64,000 nt of DNA from Strongylocentrotus purpuratus (GCF_000002235.5 NW_022145596.1:5204352-5268351); one strand, 5' to 3'; counted from the stretch's first letter, positions 47,851-57,680 are shown. Made by a program: numbers and translations. Notes: a model not told the origin generated them from the sequence alone.

Positions 47851-50624
47851 CTTGAATTAAACTCGTATATTTAGATTTTGTTATTACAAATGTTTGTTCC
47901 TTTTCCCTATCGATGGCTACTCATCAAAACGTCGCCAATCCTCTGGTAAGATCCCATCATAAACAGACTCAATTGTAGAACACTGGTATATAACATGGAA
48001 ATGGACTATGAGACTGCTGAAACTGCTGAATCTTTCACGAGCTGAAAGTGTCTGCGCGGTTTCGACGTTCATACAATAGTCTGCTTGGAGATATGACTAA
48101 CTGTTTACAGGCACGCGCAAGGTGATGCTATAGTAAAATGGATCATTTAAAGTCGTTTGATGATATAATAAGTTCTATTCAACGGGAAATATTCTTTGCA
48201 TGTGTTTTACTTCTGAATCCTTCTTCGGGAAGGTGTCTGAGCAGTAAATATCTGATGAGGGAATCCCAATTGTATAGTGTGGTACCTAAAATTGTTAGGT
48301 ATATGAAATGTTACCTGAGGAATGGAATATTTACCTTAAGGAAAGAAGCATTGAAATGATATTAATCAGTATAGCCTGTAATTCAATCTTATTAAAACCG
48401 TAATATATATCTGTTCCTGTATCTACTTTGTTCCCATGCCTTGTATACTCTTCAATATCTTGTAAATTAAAAACGGATTGAGACGAAAAATATTTTGGTA
48501 AGCTATTAACCCTTTTACAAATTGAAAAAGAATATTTTTTAAATACTTGATAACGTGCGATGTATCAAAAGTGCCTTGTAAATTGTGTAAATGCCTTTAT
48601 TGTTTTATGATGCGATATTTATGGAGCAAGACATACAATAACACGCAATAAATATCGTTTATATTTCTATTTGGCTAGGTGATTGGATGGTATTGGATCA
48701 ATAAAACTAATCGAACTAGAATAGGAAAATAGAATAGGCTGCCACTACCCTGGCAGCATCATTGGACACGCGTTTCAACCAAGTTGACGCAATTTCGGTA
48801 GTTTTTTTTAGCCATTTTAATTCCTCATTTGTGTATTGTTGTTTACATATCCTTTGACTATATAGATGTACAGTTTCTGGCAATTTATTTTTTCCTTATT
48901 AACGTATTATTATTCGGCTGATGTAAATATTGCAAAATCTGAATATTTTGTTCTCAGTTTTCCTCAGTTTTCAGTTGCGCATAATTATGATGGTTTCATG
49001 CTTAAGTTACATGTAAGTACAAAACCGATGAAAGCAGTTGATATCATTTCCATGATGATAATGTTATGATAATCATGATCGCAATTGTTATATAATGCTT
49101 CCATTTGTGTGGACGGGGTTGTGATTGCCCATAGACTATTGTATGAGATCGATTACTAGTAGTGTATTCTTAACTTCCACAACCACAAGCGCTATGATGA
49201 TACAATTATTCTCGATTTTTATTGGAAAGCCTTTAGTTTTGAAAAGTTTTCTCAAGAATTCAGTCTAATGTGTTTAGAAAATCAAATCATTCAATGTATT
49301 CAGTATATATATATCATAGAATATTTTGAGTTGACTTAAAACAGTACTTACTCTATCCTACTAAGAATTCTTAAAAGGAGACTTCATTGCATGTTAACAG
49401 TGGAGTTTTCTCAAAAATATGTAATGAATAACGTACCCTTTGCATTTGCATGCGACTATATAATTATGTTCTTATGTCATTTTTTAAATTGGACTTAAAA
49501 AGCTATCTTTTGATACGAATAAAATAATCTAAATTATTTTGTTATGACATGAAAGGTAAATGAAATGTATTCTGACATAAGTGGAATGTACAACTGGTGT
49601 TTGAAATAGCAAACTATTTGTTTTTTACGAGCATAAACAGACAAAATTGTAGGTGTCCGAGGAAAATCTCGCATGGCAGGGATGGCATTGACTTAGATGA
49701 TGGCATTTTTGTCTTCAACTCAAACCAGTTTGTTTTGGTATTTTATTCAATTATCGATTTATTTACGTTCTCTTTTCATTTGTAAATAGGAAGAAAATAA
49801 CTCCATTTTTTGTAATTGTAATTAAAAGACATTTATTTAGTATTTATATATGCTATATCCATGATTTAACCGCTTTTTATTGACACAATAAAAAAAAGAC
49901 TACTACACGTACCCCTCTGCGCTTATACAAATAATTTTTTACTTTGGTTTATGTGTTGATGTCCGTTACGTTCTTCCAGAAATAATTCTCATTGCTGGGT
50001 ATTAATTTGCGGAAATTAATTAATTAATTATTAATTAATTAATTTGCGGCAAATGAAAACAATTCGGAAAATAAAGTGAGATGGAATCATTCAAAGTGAA
50101 TGGAGCGATGAAATGAAGTGAGTGCTAAACTTCAAAATATCGGAGTGAAAACTTGATCATAATTTGAGAGTTTCGAAAAATCAAAGGCGACACAAATTCT
50201 TTGTGCGTCACCTATTGAGATGTACGACCATGACAATACACTTTCATTATCAATTTTTGTTTGTAGGCAATACATTATAGGGTAGAGAAATTGCCCTTCA
50301 GTTAAAGGCACTCTGTCCTACTTGTAGCTACTTGCTCCCTCTATATAGAAAACTTCCCCAATCGGTGCCTGTTGGTCCCCCATGATCCTCTTTTTCTTAT
50401 GTTAAATGAGAGCTGAGTTAATGAGATAGCCACCTGTCACAGTGACCTCGCTTGCTCACTGGGTGGTCTAATCCCTTCTAGCTGAAGTAGTAAAGCCAGC
50501 CTTTAATTGCATGCAAGTCTTTGCATTTGTGTTGGAATAAGAGATGAAATGCATGATGGAGCAGTGAACTTAGAAAGTGAATGGGATTGAATAAAGGAGA
50601 GAAATTAAAAAGATGATGTAGTAA
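47851..50624. other. Intergenic region without recognised genes
   Basis: AT-rich. The only structure seen is the TTAATTAA-rich palindromic block at 49999-50049 and two AATAAA hexamers near 48650-48705. Short open frames here show no family likeness. Confidence 0.7.
49999..50049. repeat. TTAAT-repeat palindrome flanked by AATTTGCGG
   Basis: A near-perfect AT palindrome of ATTAATTAATT units sits between two direct copies of TTAATTTGCGG, so a duplicated 11-mer brackets a foldable AT block. Confidence 0.7.
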
Positions 50625-50650
50625 GAGCGCCGTGGTATATTGGTGACGAA
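50625..50650 (+). mobile_element. tRNA-derived SINE, 5' part (interrupted)
   Basis: The left portion of a tRNA-like head runs GAGCGCCG then TGGTATATTGG, close to the pol III A box (TRGYNNARNGG) with one mismatch. It is split from its 3' part (52229-52293) by the hAT-like element. Identification rests on the A box, the B box on the other side and a spacing of about 37 nt once the insertion is ignored. Confidence 0.5.
50643..50650. repeat. 8-bp target-site duplication, left copy
   Basis: GTGACGAA, identical to 52229-52236 on the far side of the element. Confidence 0.9.
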
Positions 50651-52228
50651 CAGGGGCGGCCGAGCGACTTTCAAAGTGGGGGGGGGGGCACCAACAAAAA
50701 AGGGCACTTTCTGGAAAAAAGGGCACCTACAGTAGGAAATCTCAAAGCGAAAATATACAATTTTTAGACATTGGTATATACCCCTACATTGTGATTACAT
50801 TATCAGGGATGATTTCAATATTTGTTTCTCTTCATACATCATACAAGATATCGCTTAAGCATCAAACTTTACAGTTGGGTGTGATGTCTGAATATGCATT
50901 TACGAGCGAGCGAGAAAATTTTTAAAGATCTGTGAGGTCGCAGTGCGAAAAATTACATCTTATAAAGAGGAAAAAAGCCAATCGTGATGGGGTTATAAGC
51001 ACATTCTTATAACGGAAGACTGAAAAGACCTTTGATAAGTAACATAATTATATAATCTTTAAATGCAAGCGAGCGCAACGAGCGAACTTTGGGGGAAACT
51101 GCTCTTAGTCGCTTTAAATAAGGGGCACGTTTAATGATTACATGAAAAGGGGACAATTATCGAAAGGGATAAGACACTTATTAGAAAAGAAAAGGAGCAC
51201 GTGTATAAGTACAAAGGATAATTATAAGAGGTGAAAATGAGGCATTTTTTCACTTGAAAAGAGGCACTCACCAGTGATGAAAAGGAGGCGTTTACGAAAA
51301 TGGGAAATATGCATTTGTTGACGGAAAAGGGGCACCCATCAGATTTTAATAGGGTCATTTATAAGAGGTGAAAAGGGGATAGGTCCCTTATTAGAAAGGA
51401 GAAGGGGCACGTATCATTATTAAAAGGGGAATTATCAGAGTTGCAAAGGGGCACTGACCAGATATGAAAAGGGGCACTTATGAAAATGTAAAAGGGGCAC
51501 TTATAATATAGGAAAATGTGCATTTCTTGAATGAAAAGGGGGCACCGTTCAGATGTTTAAAAGGGGGCAGTTATGAGAAGGGGAAGGGGAAGTTATGAGA
51601 AGGGGAAGGAGCTCTCTCTTTTTAATGGGGGCACTTATCATAAGGAAAAGGGGCACTTATTAGAAAAATAAGAGGGGCACATGTTAAAATGAAAGGTGCG
51701 CTCATCCGAGTTTAAAAAAGGGGTAGTTATCAAAAGGAGAAGGGGCACTTCTTACAAAGGAAAAAAGGGGAAGTTGTCAAAGTAAAAAGAGCACCTCTCA
51801 GTTTTGAATAGGGCAATCATCAGAGGTGAAGGGGGCACTTATTAAAAGTGAAAAGGGGCACTTCTCGTACCTGAAAAGAGGCACTTACTAGAGATTAAAA
51901 AGGGCACTTATTCAAGATAATTTCAAGATTCATGAGAATGGAAAATGAACATTTATTGCAAAGGAAAATGGGAACATGTCGAAGGAAAAGGGGCACGTGT
52001 CAAAAATAAAAAGGGCACTCGTCAGAGGTGAAAAGGGGAAAGGGGCACTTTTACTAAGTAATAGGGGCACTTGTCAAAGTAAAAGGGGCACCTTTCCTAT
52101 GTAAAAGGGGCACTTCTTACAAAATAAAAGGGGCACTTTTCCTATGTAAAAAGGGGCATTTTGGGGGTATCTGAAAAAGTGGGGGGGGGGGCACTGTGCC
52201 CCCCTGCCCCCCGGGAGGGCCGCCTCTG
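50651..52228. mobile_element. Non-autonomous hAT-like transposon, 1,578 bp, carrying a minisatellite
   Basis: The left end CAGGGGCGGCC is answered by the reverse complement of the right end, CAGAGGCGGCCC. A perfect 8-bp duplication GTGACGAA lies immediately outside both ends. Eight-base duplications with CA-G-GGCG-type ends are characteristic of the hAT superfamily. No transposase frame is present. Just inside each end is a copy of AAGTGGGGGGGGGG followed by GCAC. The interior from about 51100 is a degenerate GGGGCAC array. Confidence 0.85.
51115..52175. repeat. Degenerate minisatellite (GAAAAGGGGCACTTATNA, unit about 20-30 bp)
   Basis: The core GGGGCAC with AAAA before and TTAT after occurs about 25 times at irregular spacing. 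Three related strings lie just inside the left end (50677-50735). It lies wholly within the hAT-like element, so it spreads or expands as part of it. There is no coding potential. Confidence 0.85.
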
Positions 52229-52236
52229 GTGACGAA
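52229..52236. repeat. 8-bp target-site duplication, right copy
   Basis: GTGACGAA, matching 50643-50650. Confidence 0.9.
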
Positions 52237-52293
52237 GGCTCTTGATTCTCATACGAGAGGTTTTGATTTCGATTCTTCTCGTTGCTGACATCC
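52229..52293 (+). mobile_element. tRNA-derived SINE, 3' part
   Basis: Contains an arm-like hairpin (CTCTTGATTCTCATACGAGAG region) and a B-box-like GATTTCGATTC at 52265-52275. Together with 50625-50650 it gives a tRNA-like head. An A/T-rich stretch follows. Confidence 0.5.
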
Positions 52294-52579
52294 AATTATT
52301 ATTTTTTTCAACAAAAAAATATTGACGTAGATGGAGCTATTTTATTGCAATGCCAGAGCCATTGCTCATAAATGGCTCTGTGCTATGCACAATATGATAG
52401 ACCATTTGGACATTGGTCATTGGTCAAGTTTTAACGTTTAAGGCATATCTTTGAATGTTTAAATATATTTTTCTAAAAAAGGGGCCTTACAAACATCACA
52501 TATTTCTAATACGATTTGATCTTACATTTTCGGAAAGTGGTATCAAGTAGTTATAACAATTAAGAAGTTACAGAGTACA

Positions 52580-52850
52580 TCAAATCCAGAGAGGGGGAAA
52601 TGAGGGAGAGACAAAAAACTAGTATAGTAATACAGGCGGAAGCAGAAAGAGAAGTGAGGAGAAGGAGGAGGAGGAAAAGATGAAGACAAAGAAGAGAGAG
52701 AGAGAGAGTTAGGTATAGAAAAGAAATAGTCCTGCTGGAGAGGGAGAGAAACATGAAGAGAATGATACGGAGAGAGAGAAAGTTGAATACAAAGATAAAC
52801 AAATTAGGGGGAGAAAGAAATTCAGAATGTAAAATGGTATAAAAAAAAAA
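52580..52850. repeat. Purine-rich (GA/GGA) low-complexity tract
   Basis: GAGAGAG and GGAGGA tracts with interruptions. Antisense Ser/Leu-rich frames are composition artefacts. Confidence 0.7.
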
Positions 52851-52957
52851 ATAATAATACATGTATACTAATCAATTTGGAAACTGAGACCAGAGATTGA
52901 ATTTGATTGAGAAGGAAGAACAGGGAAATTCATAGCTAGCATCCGGGGGCTAGCGTG

Positions 52958-52965
52958 CGTGCAAC
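52958..52965. repeat. 8-bp target-site duplication, left copy (second hAT-like element)
   Basis: CGTGCAAC, identical to 54988-54995. Confidence 0.9.
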
Positions 52966-53654
52966 CAGTGGCGTAATGAGCAAAAACGTTTGGGGGGCTG
53001 ACAAAAAAAAATCCGCATCACCCCACTCTAACATGCAGGCCCCGCTGAACGTTTTTCAAAGTGGGGTCTAGGGGCAAAGCCTCATCAGGGGGTCAGGGGC
53101 GTAGCCCCCGAGGCTCAATGGGTATGGGCATCAGTGGTGGATCCAGGAGTTTCTTACGGGGGTGGCATGGGGTGAAATATATGTAAAACCTGATGAAGCG
53201 ACAGAGCGAGACTTTAGCGGCGAGGGAAACGAAGCGGGGGTGGGTAGGAAGCATTTGCAATTTTAGAACCCAGACTCACATTAGACGCCTTTTCAGGCAC
53301 TTCCTGGAGTAATATGACATAAAATTGCTTTCTCCTACCCCCTCCAAGAGTAGGAATATTTTGCAATTTGAAAACCACATTTTGCGCAATAATGTCCACC
53401 GGCACTTCCTGGAAGTGAGACGTTGCCGCACAATGCACAAAGACGGTGGTCCGGTACTTCACCAGTTATATCGAGTGTATAAACTGTGTTGTTATGAGGG
53501 GCGTTACTAGATCTTTTTCAGTGGGGGAGGGGGGAGAGGCCAACGATTACCTTCAAAACGAGCCGCCAATTACCGACAAATATATTAATGCCAATGTCCC
53601 AATGTCTACAAATTTAACCCTGTAAACCCGGGGCCAGGAACTAAGTTATTTTTC

Positions 53655-54435
53655 AGTTTTCCCCCTCCCGCGCGCGGAAGCTTTGATACTTCATTAAATT
53701 ATTAGAGAAAGAATACGATCCGTTGTACCGTTCTAGACTTTTTATTCTTGTTTCGCCCCTCCCGCGCGAAGCGCGGAAGCTATGACGTTTCATTTATTTA
53801 TTAGAGAAAGAAGACGATTCATTGTACCGTTCTCGACTCTTAATCCTTGCCTGAATTCATTTTCGCCCATCCCGCGCTTAGCGCGGAAGCTTTTACGTTT
53901 CATTAAATTATTAGAGAAAGAGGTCGTTTCGTTGTACTGTTTTCGACTTACAATCCTTGTCCGAATTCAGTTTCCTCCCTCCCGCGCGAAGCGCGGAAGC
54001 TTTCGGCGTTTCATTAAATTATAAGAGAATGAAGACGATTTGTTGTACTGATTTCTACTCTTAATCCTTGCTTTCACATTTCATTAAATTATTTGGAAAA
54101 AAAGACGATGCGTTTCCTTAAATTTTTACTCTTAATCCTTGTCTGAATAGAGTTTCCCCCTCCCGCGCGTAGCGCGGAAGCTTTGAAGTATCATTAAATT
54201 ATTAGGGAAAGAAGACGATTCGAAGTACTGTTTTCGACACTTAATCCTTGCCTGAATTCAGTTTTCGCCCTCCCGCGCCAAGCGCGAGAGCTTTGAAGTT
54301 TAATTGAATTATTAGAGAAAGAAGACGATTCATTGTACTGATTTCTACTCACTTTGTCTGAATTCAGTTTCCCTCCCTCCCGCGCGATGCGCGGAAGCTT
54401 TGACGTTTCATTAAATTATCAGAGAAATTGTCTGA
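53655..54435. repeat. Minisatellite, unit about 110 bp, 7 hairpin-bearing copies
   Basis: Each unit has CCCTCCCGCGC-NNN-GCGCGGAAGC, then TTTGACGTTTCATTAAATTA, TTAGAGAAAGAAGACGATTC, GTTGTACTGTTTTCGAC and TTAATCCTTG. Hairpins lie at about 53668, 53761, 53871, 53981, 54162, 54272 and 54380. A further unit near 54065 lacks the hairpin. The first copy has no loop bases. Confidence 0.9.
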
Positions 54436-54899
54436 ATTAATTTTTTCTTTTCTTTGTCCGATAAAAAGTCACAGTTCGTGGGAAGAAAAAAAATTGCCGG
54501 CCAACCGACATTAAATATTTCACCGACTTCAAACTTCTAAATTGATATAGTACACGAGCTAGATAGAGCAAGTCCCCCGACACAGCGGACCCGACACAGC
54601 AACAGTTATCTATGCGTATCTTTCTTGCTCCTTCGACGTGGCGACTCCACCCAACATTCCCTTTGCTCTCTTACTCCCACCCCTCTTCTCCTAGGCTCTT
54701 AATACCACCCCCTCTCTCTCTCTCCTCTCTTTCGTTTGTTTTGTTTTGTTTTGATTGTTTTCTTATGTTTCTTTTTTCTCCTTTTTTTCTTTCTTCTTTT
54801 TTTCCCTTTCTTTTCTTTCTTTTCCTTTCTTTCCTCTCCTTCCTCTTTTTTTTCCTCCTTGTTTCTTCTCTTCTCTTTCTTTACTTGGTCATGGTTCAA

Positions 54900-54931
54900 T
54901 TTTTTTTTTTTTGGGGGGGGGGGGGGGCTAG

Positions 54932-54972
<41 letters not shown>
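54900..54972. repeat. T13-G15-CTAG-C41 homopolymer block
   Basis: T at 54900-54912, G at 54913-54927, CTAG, then 41 C at 54932-54972. The G and C runs are inverted complements around CTAG, so each strand could fold into a long hairpin or form quadruplex/i-motif structures. Run lengths in such a block are unreliable in assemblies. Confidence 0.85.
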
Positions 54973-54987
54973 ACCAGTACGCCAGTG

Positions 54988-54995
54988 CGTGCAAC
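54988..54995. repeat. 8-bp target-site duplication, right copy (second hAT-like element)
   Basis: CGTGCAAC, matching 52958-52965. Confidence 0.9.
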
Positions 54996-55055
54996 TGTTG
55001 TGACCAGTAGCTGCATGCTAGTAGATCTATGTACTCTAGAGGCTTACTATTGAGG

Positions 55056-55099
55056 ATCATATTAGCGTAGTCTGTGCTTGCAGACTACGCTAATATGAT
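55056..55099. repeat. Snap-back hairpin with 19-bp perfect arms
   Basis: ATCATATTAGCGTAGTCTG, a 6-base spacer (TGCTTG), then the exact reverse complement. It lies 60 bp outside the second hAT-like element. It is too short for a typical microRNA precursor and shows no element ends. Confidence 0.85.
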
Positions 55100-55667
55100 A
55101 ATTTTACACTATACCACAATGCCTAGAGCCTTGAGCAGAGCCTAGATCTGCCAGTTTCTGGCTGTGGAGTAGACAGTACAGAGCTTATTTTAATCTCATT
55201 TTGCACACAATGTAGTTACGAACAAGGACTGGCAAAGATTTGGGCCTGCAAACAAGTTTTAGCCCCCACTGCACTGCATGCAATCTAGACTAGACTGTTT
55301 GCTTGAGATGGCCCATCCCACGTCGACAGCATAAACATTGCATCATTCGCGTGTATACAAGCAGTGATTTTCTGGGTAGCTAGCTAGCTAGTAGCCTTTT
55401 GACAAGGCCTCGTTGACTCTGGCTAAGCGGCTGAGATGAGTCTAGATACCCGGAGTGAACGCGCGACCGAATGACGAATGTCATGACAGGTCAATTTCGA
55501 TGGACAGGTACCTGGACAATTTGCACTGGCGTTCATTCAGGTTTTCGCGATTAGTCTCTTTTTAGTCGCTCGGCGTCTATCAGGCATGTGGCCTTGTTTA
55601 AAGGCTAGCTAGCTAGCTGTGCGCGCGCGCGTCACTTGAGCTGTGCATGTAAGCTGAGCCGATACCT

Positions 55668-55826
55668 GGGCCCCGTCTTACAAAGAGTTGATATCAATCG
55701 TAAGTTATTTGCGATTGATATCAATCGTAACTATGTACATAAGAGATAGGAGACTGCAAACTTGCGATTGATTGGAGGACTTACGATTGATTTGGATCGA
55801 TCGTAACTCTTTGTAAGACGGGGCCC
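55668..55826. mobile_element. Palindromic MITE with GGGCCCCGTCTTAC ends (159 bp)
   Basis: The first 22 bases (GGGCCCCGTCTTACAAAGAG plus TT) are exactly complementary to the last 22. The interior repeats a CGATTGATATCAATCG-like palindrome several times in both orientations, so nearly the whole unit can fold. No transposase. The flanks show no convincing target duplication, so the superfamily is left open. Confidence 0.75.
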
Positions 55827-56572
55827 TGATCACGCATCCGACACGAGTAGATCCTAGTATATATTTCTATATCAGAAATATCTCTCATAAGATCGCATCC
55901 GAGACGTCTTGTCTGAGAGTCCTAGGTTAGTGCCAAATTCATTGAGGTCGAACGTTAGACTCTGAGCTGTCGACTGTCGAGTGAGTATTTTAATAAGAAG
56001 TAAATTATAAATATTATTAATATTTATGGAACTGGAACAGCTACAGGTAACTCCGGGAAGCTCCAACTGCGGCGCTCTAGCTCTAATAACTTACTAGAGC
56101 CATGGCATTGACCATACATACTGAAAATCTAGATGATGACATTGACAAAACTTGAATGGGATGAAATACTTTGGCCTTGCTCACTAGTACTATAGCTATA
56201 GTATGGTCTACTCTAGACAGAAATAACCATCTGATTTGGGTCATTTCTTCAATAAAACTGACATTTGTTGACATTCCCCAATACAGATGGTAACCCAGAG
56301 ATCTCGTACCATGGGGGTAGCTAGAGCCAACAATGTAGACTAGTCTACATCTTTTCGTTCAAAACATTTTCTCCCCGATTTTCTTTATTTAGATCTAATT
56401 TTCTGATTTCTAAATCAGATGTAAATTAGGTCGGTATGCCATTTGTCCTAATTGCACTTATCAAAATTTGATAACTTAATATTAAATGTATAATTTACGG
56501 ACTTAGATCTAGACTAGTCTACTTAGACTAGGGTCTAGACTGTGAATTATCCAATTTGGGTTTGGGGGTTAA

Positions 56573-56827
56573 CCCCCCCCCCCCTTGATTCTTTTTTTTA
56601 TGTGTAGATGTTTTTTGGGAAAGTCCCCCCCCTCCCTTTTGTCTATTTTTTATTTATTTATTTATTTATTTTTTTTAGACTCTAATTAAAAATAAAAATT
56701 AAATTAAAGTTATGCCAATGGCTGACCTAAAAAAGGTGACCTTACCCCCCCCCCCCCCCAACGGAACAAAATGTCAAATTTTCAAATTTCGAGACCAAAA
56801 AAAAAGTGTCCTCTTATCTTACCTTAG
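56573..56827. other. AT-rich stretch with homopolymer C runs
   Basis: C runs at about 56573-56584 and 56745-56759 and a (TTTA)n microsatellite at about 56645-56672. Nothing else was seen. Confidence 0.7.
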
Positions 56828-57273
56828 TGATTCTTTACCATTTTGATATATTTGGATGCCCCTGTGTATGTATTATAAGCACTAGAAAAATTAGCCCCTA
56901 AAACACTTCTGCTTTCGAGAAAAATTGAATATAAAAATTTACTGGTGCTCCCGGTAAATTTTGATAAATTACAAATAGCCTACGGCCGTACAATGTTAGC
57001 TGCGACCATGAAAATCTCAGAATATGTAGTTGTGATATATAATTTCCTAACGGGAATAGCGTATCGGTCGATTTAGTCAAGAAACATTGTTTTATAGCTT
57101 AATTAATATCTTGACCTTGAGAGGGAGCAACATGAAGAGTTTATTATTTACAATTTCAAAACTTTAGACTCGTTTTCAACCGCGACAACGATCACTTAAT
57201 ATTGTAGGATCGCATTTGCTTCCAATATGTTCATTTGAACCAAATTGATGACCCCATACCAAAACTTTGTATT
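56828..57273. mobile_element. TTAA-type inverted-repeat transposon, copy 2 (5'-truncated)
   Basis: Aligns over its length with the intron-8 element at 38378-38879, including the central TTTACTGG tgct CCCGGTAAA hairpin. The left terminal repeat is missing, and the right end reads CCAAAACTTTGTATT before TTAA at 57274-57277. Its direct contact with the LINE tail that follows suggests insertion into, or deletion beside, that LINE. Confidence 0.75.
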
Positions 57274-57280
57274 TTAAGGG

Positions 57281-57636
57281 GTAAAATTTTCCCATTTTTG
57301 ATAATGTATTGGCAGTTTGTCCTTTAATTTTGCTTTTTCACGTTTAACTTTTTCGAGTTCTCTTCAGCCTTACATATTTCTTTACTAGTTGGAAACTTTC
57401 CATTTTTACGATTACTGTAAATCATATATTTGACCAAAATCAATACATGATTTAACAATATATGATCTTTCATATTTTTTCTGAAATCAAGCAACACATC
57501 AATCCAAATGAAACATCTTTAAATTGTTTCCCACCTCATTCCATATTCTGGACCCTTCAGAACATTTAAAGAAGATATGACGATAGGTTTCTACTTCTTT
57601 TCTACAAAAGGAACATAAATTTGACTGTGTTAATCC
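57281..57636 (-). mobile_element. LINE reverse-transcriptase C-terminal fragment (L1/Tx1-like), antisense
   Basis: On the minus strand the frame reads NLCSFCRKEVETYRHIFFKC then SEGSRIWNEVGNNLKMF. This is the Cys-x2-Cys..His..Cys zinc-binding tail (zf-RVT) seen at the C-terminus of L1/Tx1-type ORF2 proteins. After one frameshift near 57499 it continues NHVLILVKYMIYSNRKNGKF, also typical of that tail. Only the last 100 or so codons are present, so it is a dead 5'-truncated copy. Confidence 0.75.
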
Positions 57637-57680
57637 ATACTGTAATTAACAGTGTTAAATTATACTGTAATTAACAGTGT
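57637..57680. promoter_or_regulatory. Direct repeat of ATACTGTAATTAACAGTGT upstream of the GS-like gene
   Basis: Two identical 19-mers, 25 bp apart, each containing a near-palindrome ACTGTAATTAACAGT with a TAATTA homeodomain core. They lie about 35-80 bp before a TATA-like box. A paired activator site is a reasonable guess, but a chance duplication at the LINE edge cannot be excluded. Confidence 0.35.

Larger units (their letters stand above)
52966..54987. mobile_element. Non-autonomous hAT-like transposon, 2,022 bp, carrying a hairpin minisatellite
   Basis: The left end CAGTGGCGTAATG and the reverse complement of the right end, CACTGGCGTACTG, agree at 11 of 13 positions. Perfect 8-bp duplications CGTGCAAC lie directly outside. 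Inside, in order: a GGGGCAAAGCC/GGGGCGTAGCCCC palindrome module (about 53065-53115), a further hAT-type left end (CAGTGGTGGATCCAGG at 53132), the hairpin minisatellite at about 53655-54435, a pyrimidine tract (about 54690-54890) and a T-G-CTAG-C homopolymer block next to the right end. There is no transposase frame. The internal end at 53132 may mark a nested, truncated insertion. Confidence 0.85.
55000..56560. other. Gene-free stretch unusually dense in CTAG
   Basis: I count about 26 CTAG tetramers in 1.56 kb, many as TCTAGA, ACTAGT or runs of GCTAGCTAGCTAG (55380, 55600). Base composition would predict about 6. No coding exon was recognised. The palindromic element at 55668-55826 and the hairpin at 55056-55099 lie within it. 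Confidence 0.6.

Noticed and set aside
51115-52175. CRISPR-like spacing of GGGGCAC repeats
   Set aside because: Units are degenerate, spacing is irregular, there are no unique spacers of constant length, and the context is a eukaryotic transposon.
54612-55053. Frames with Phe/Leu-rich then polyproline sequence, and a Lys-rich frame on the other strand
   Set aside because: They translate the pyrimidine tract and the G/C homopolymer block inside a hAT-like element. They are not a second formin-like FH1.
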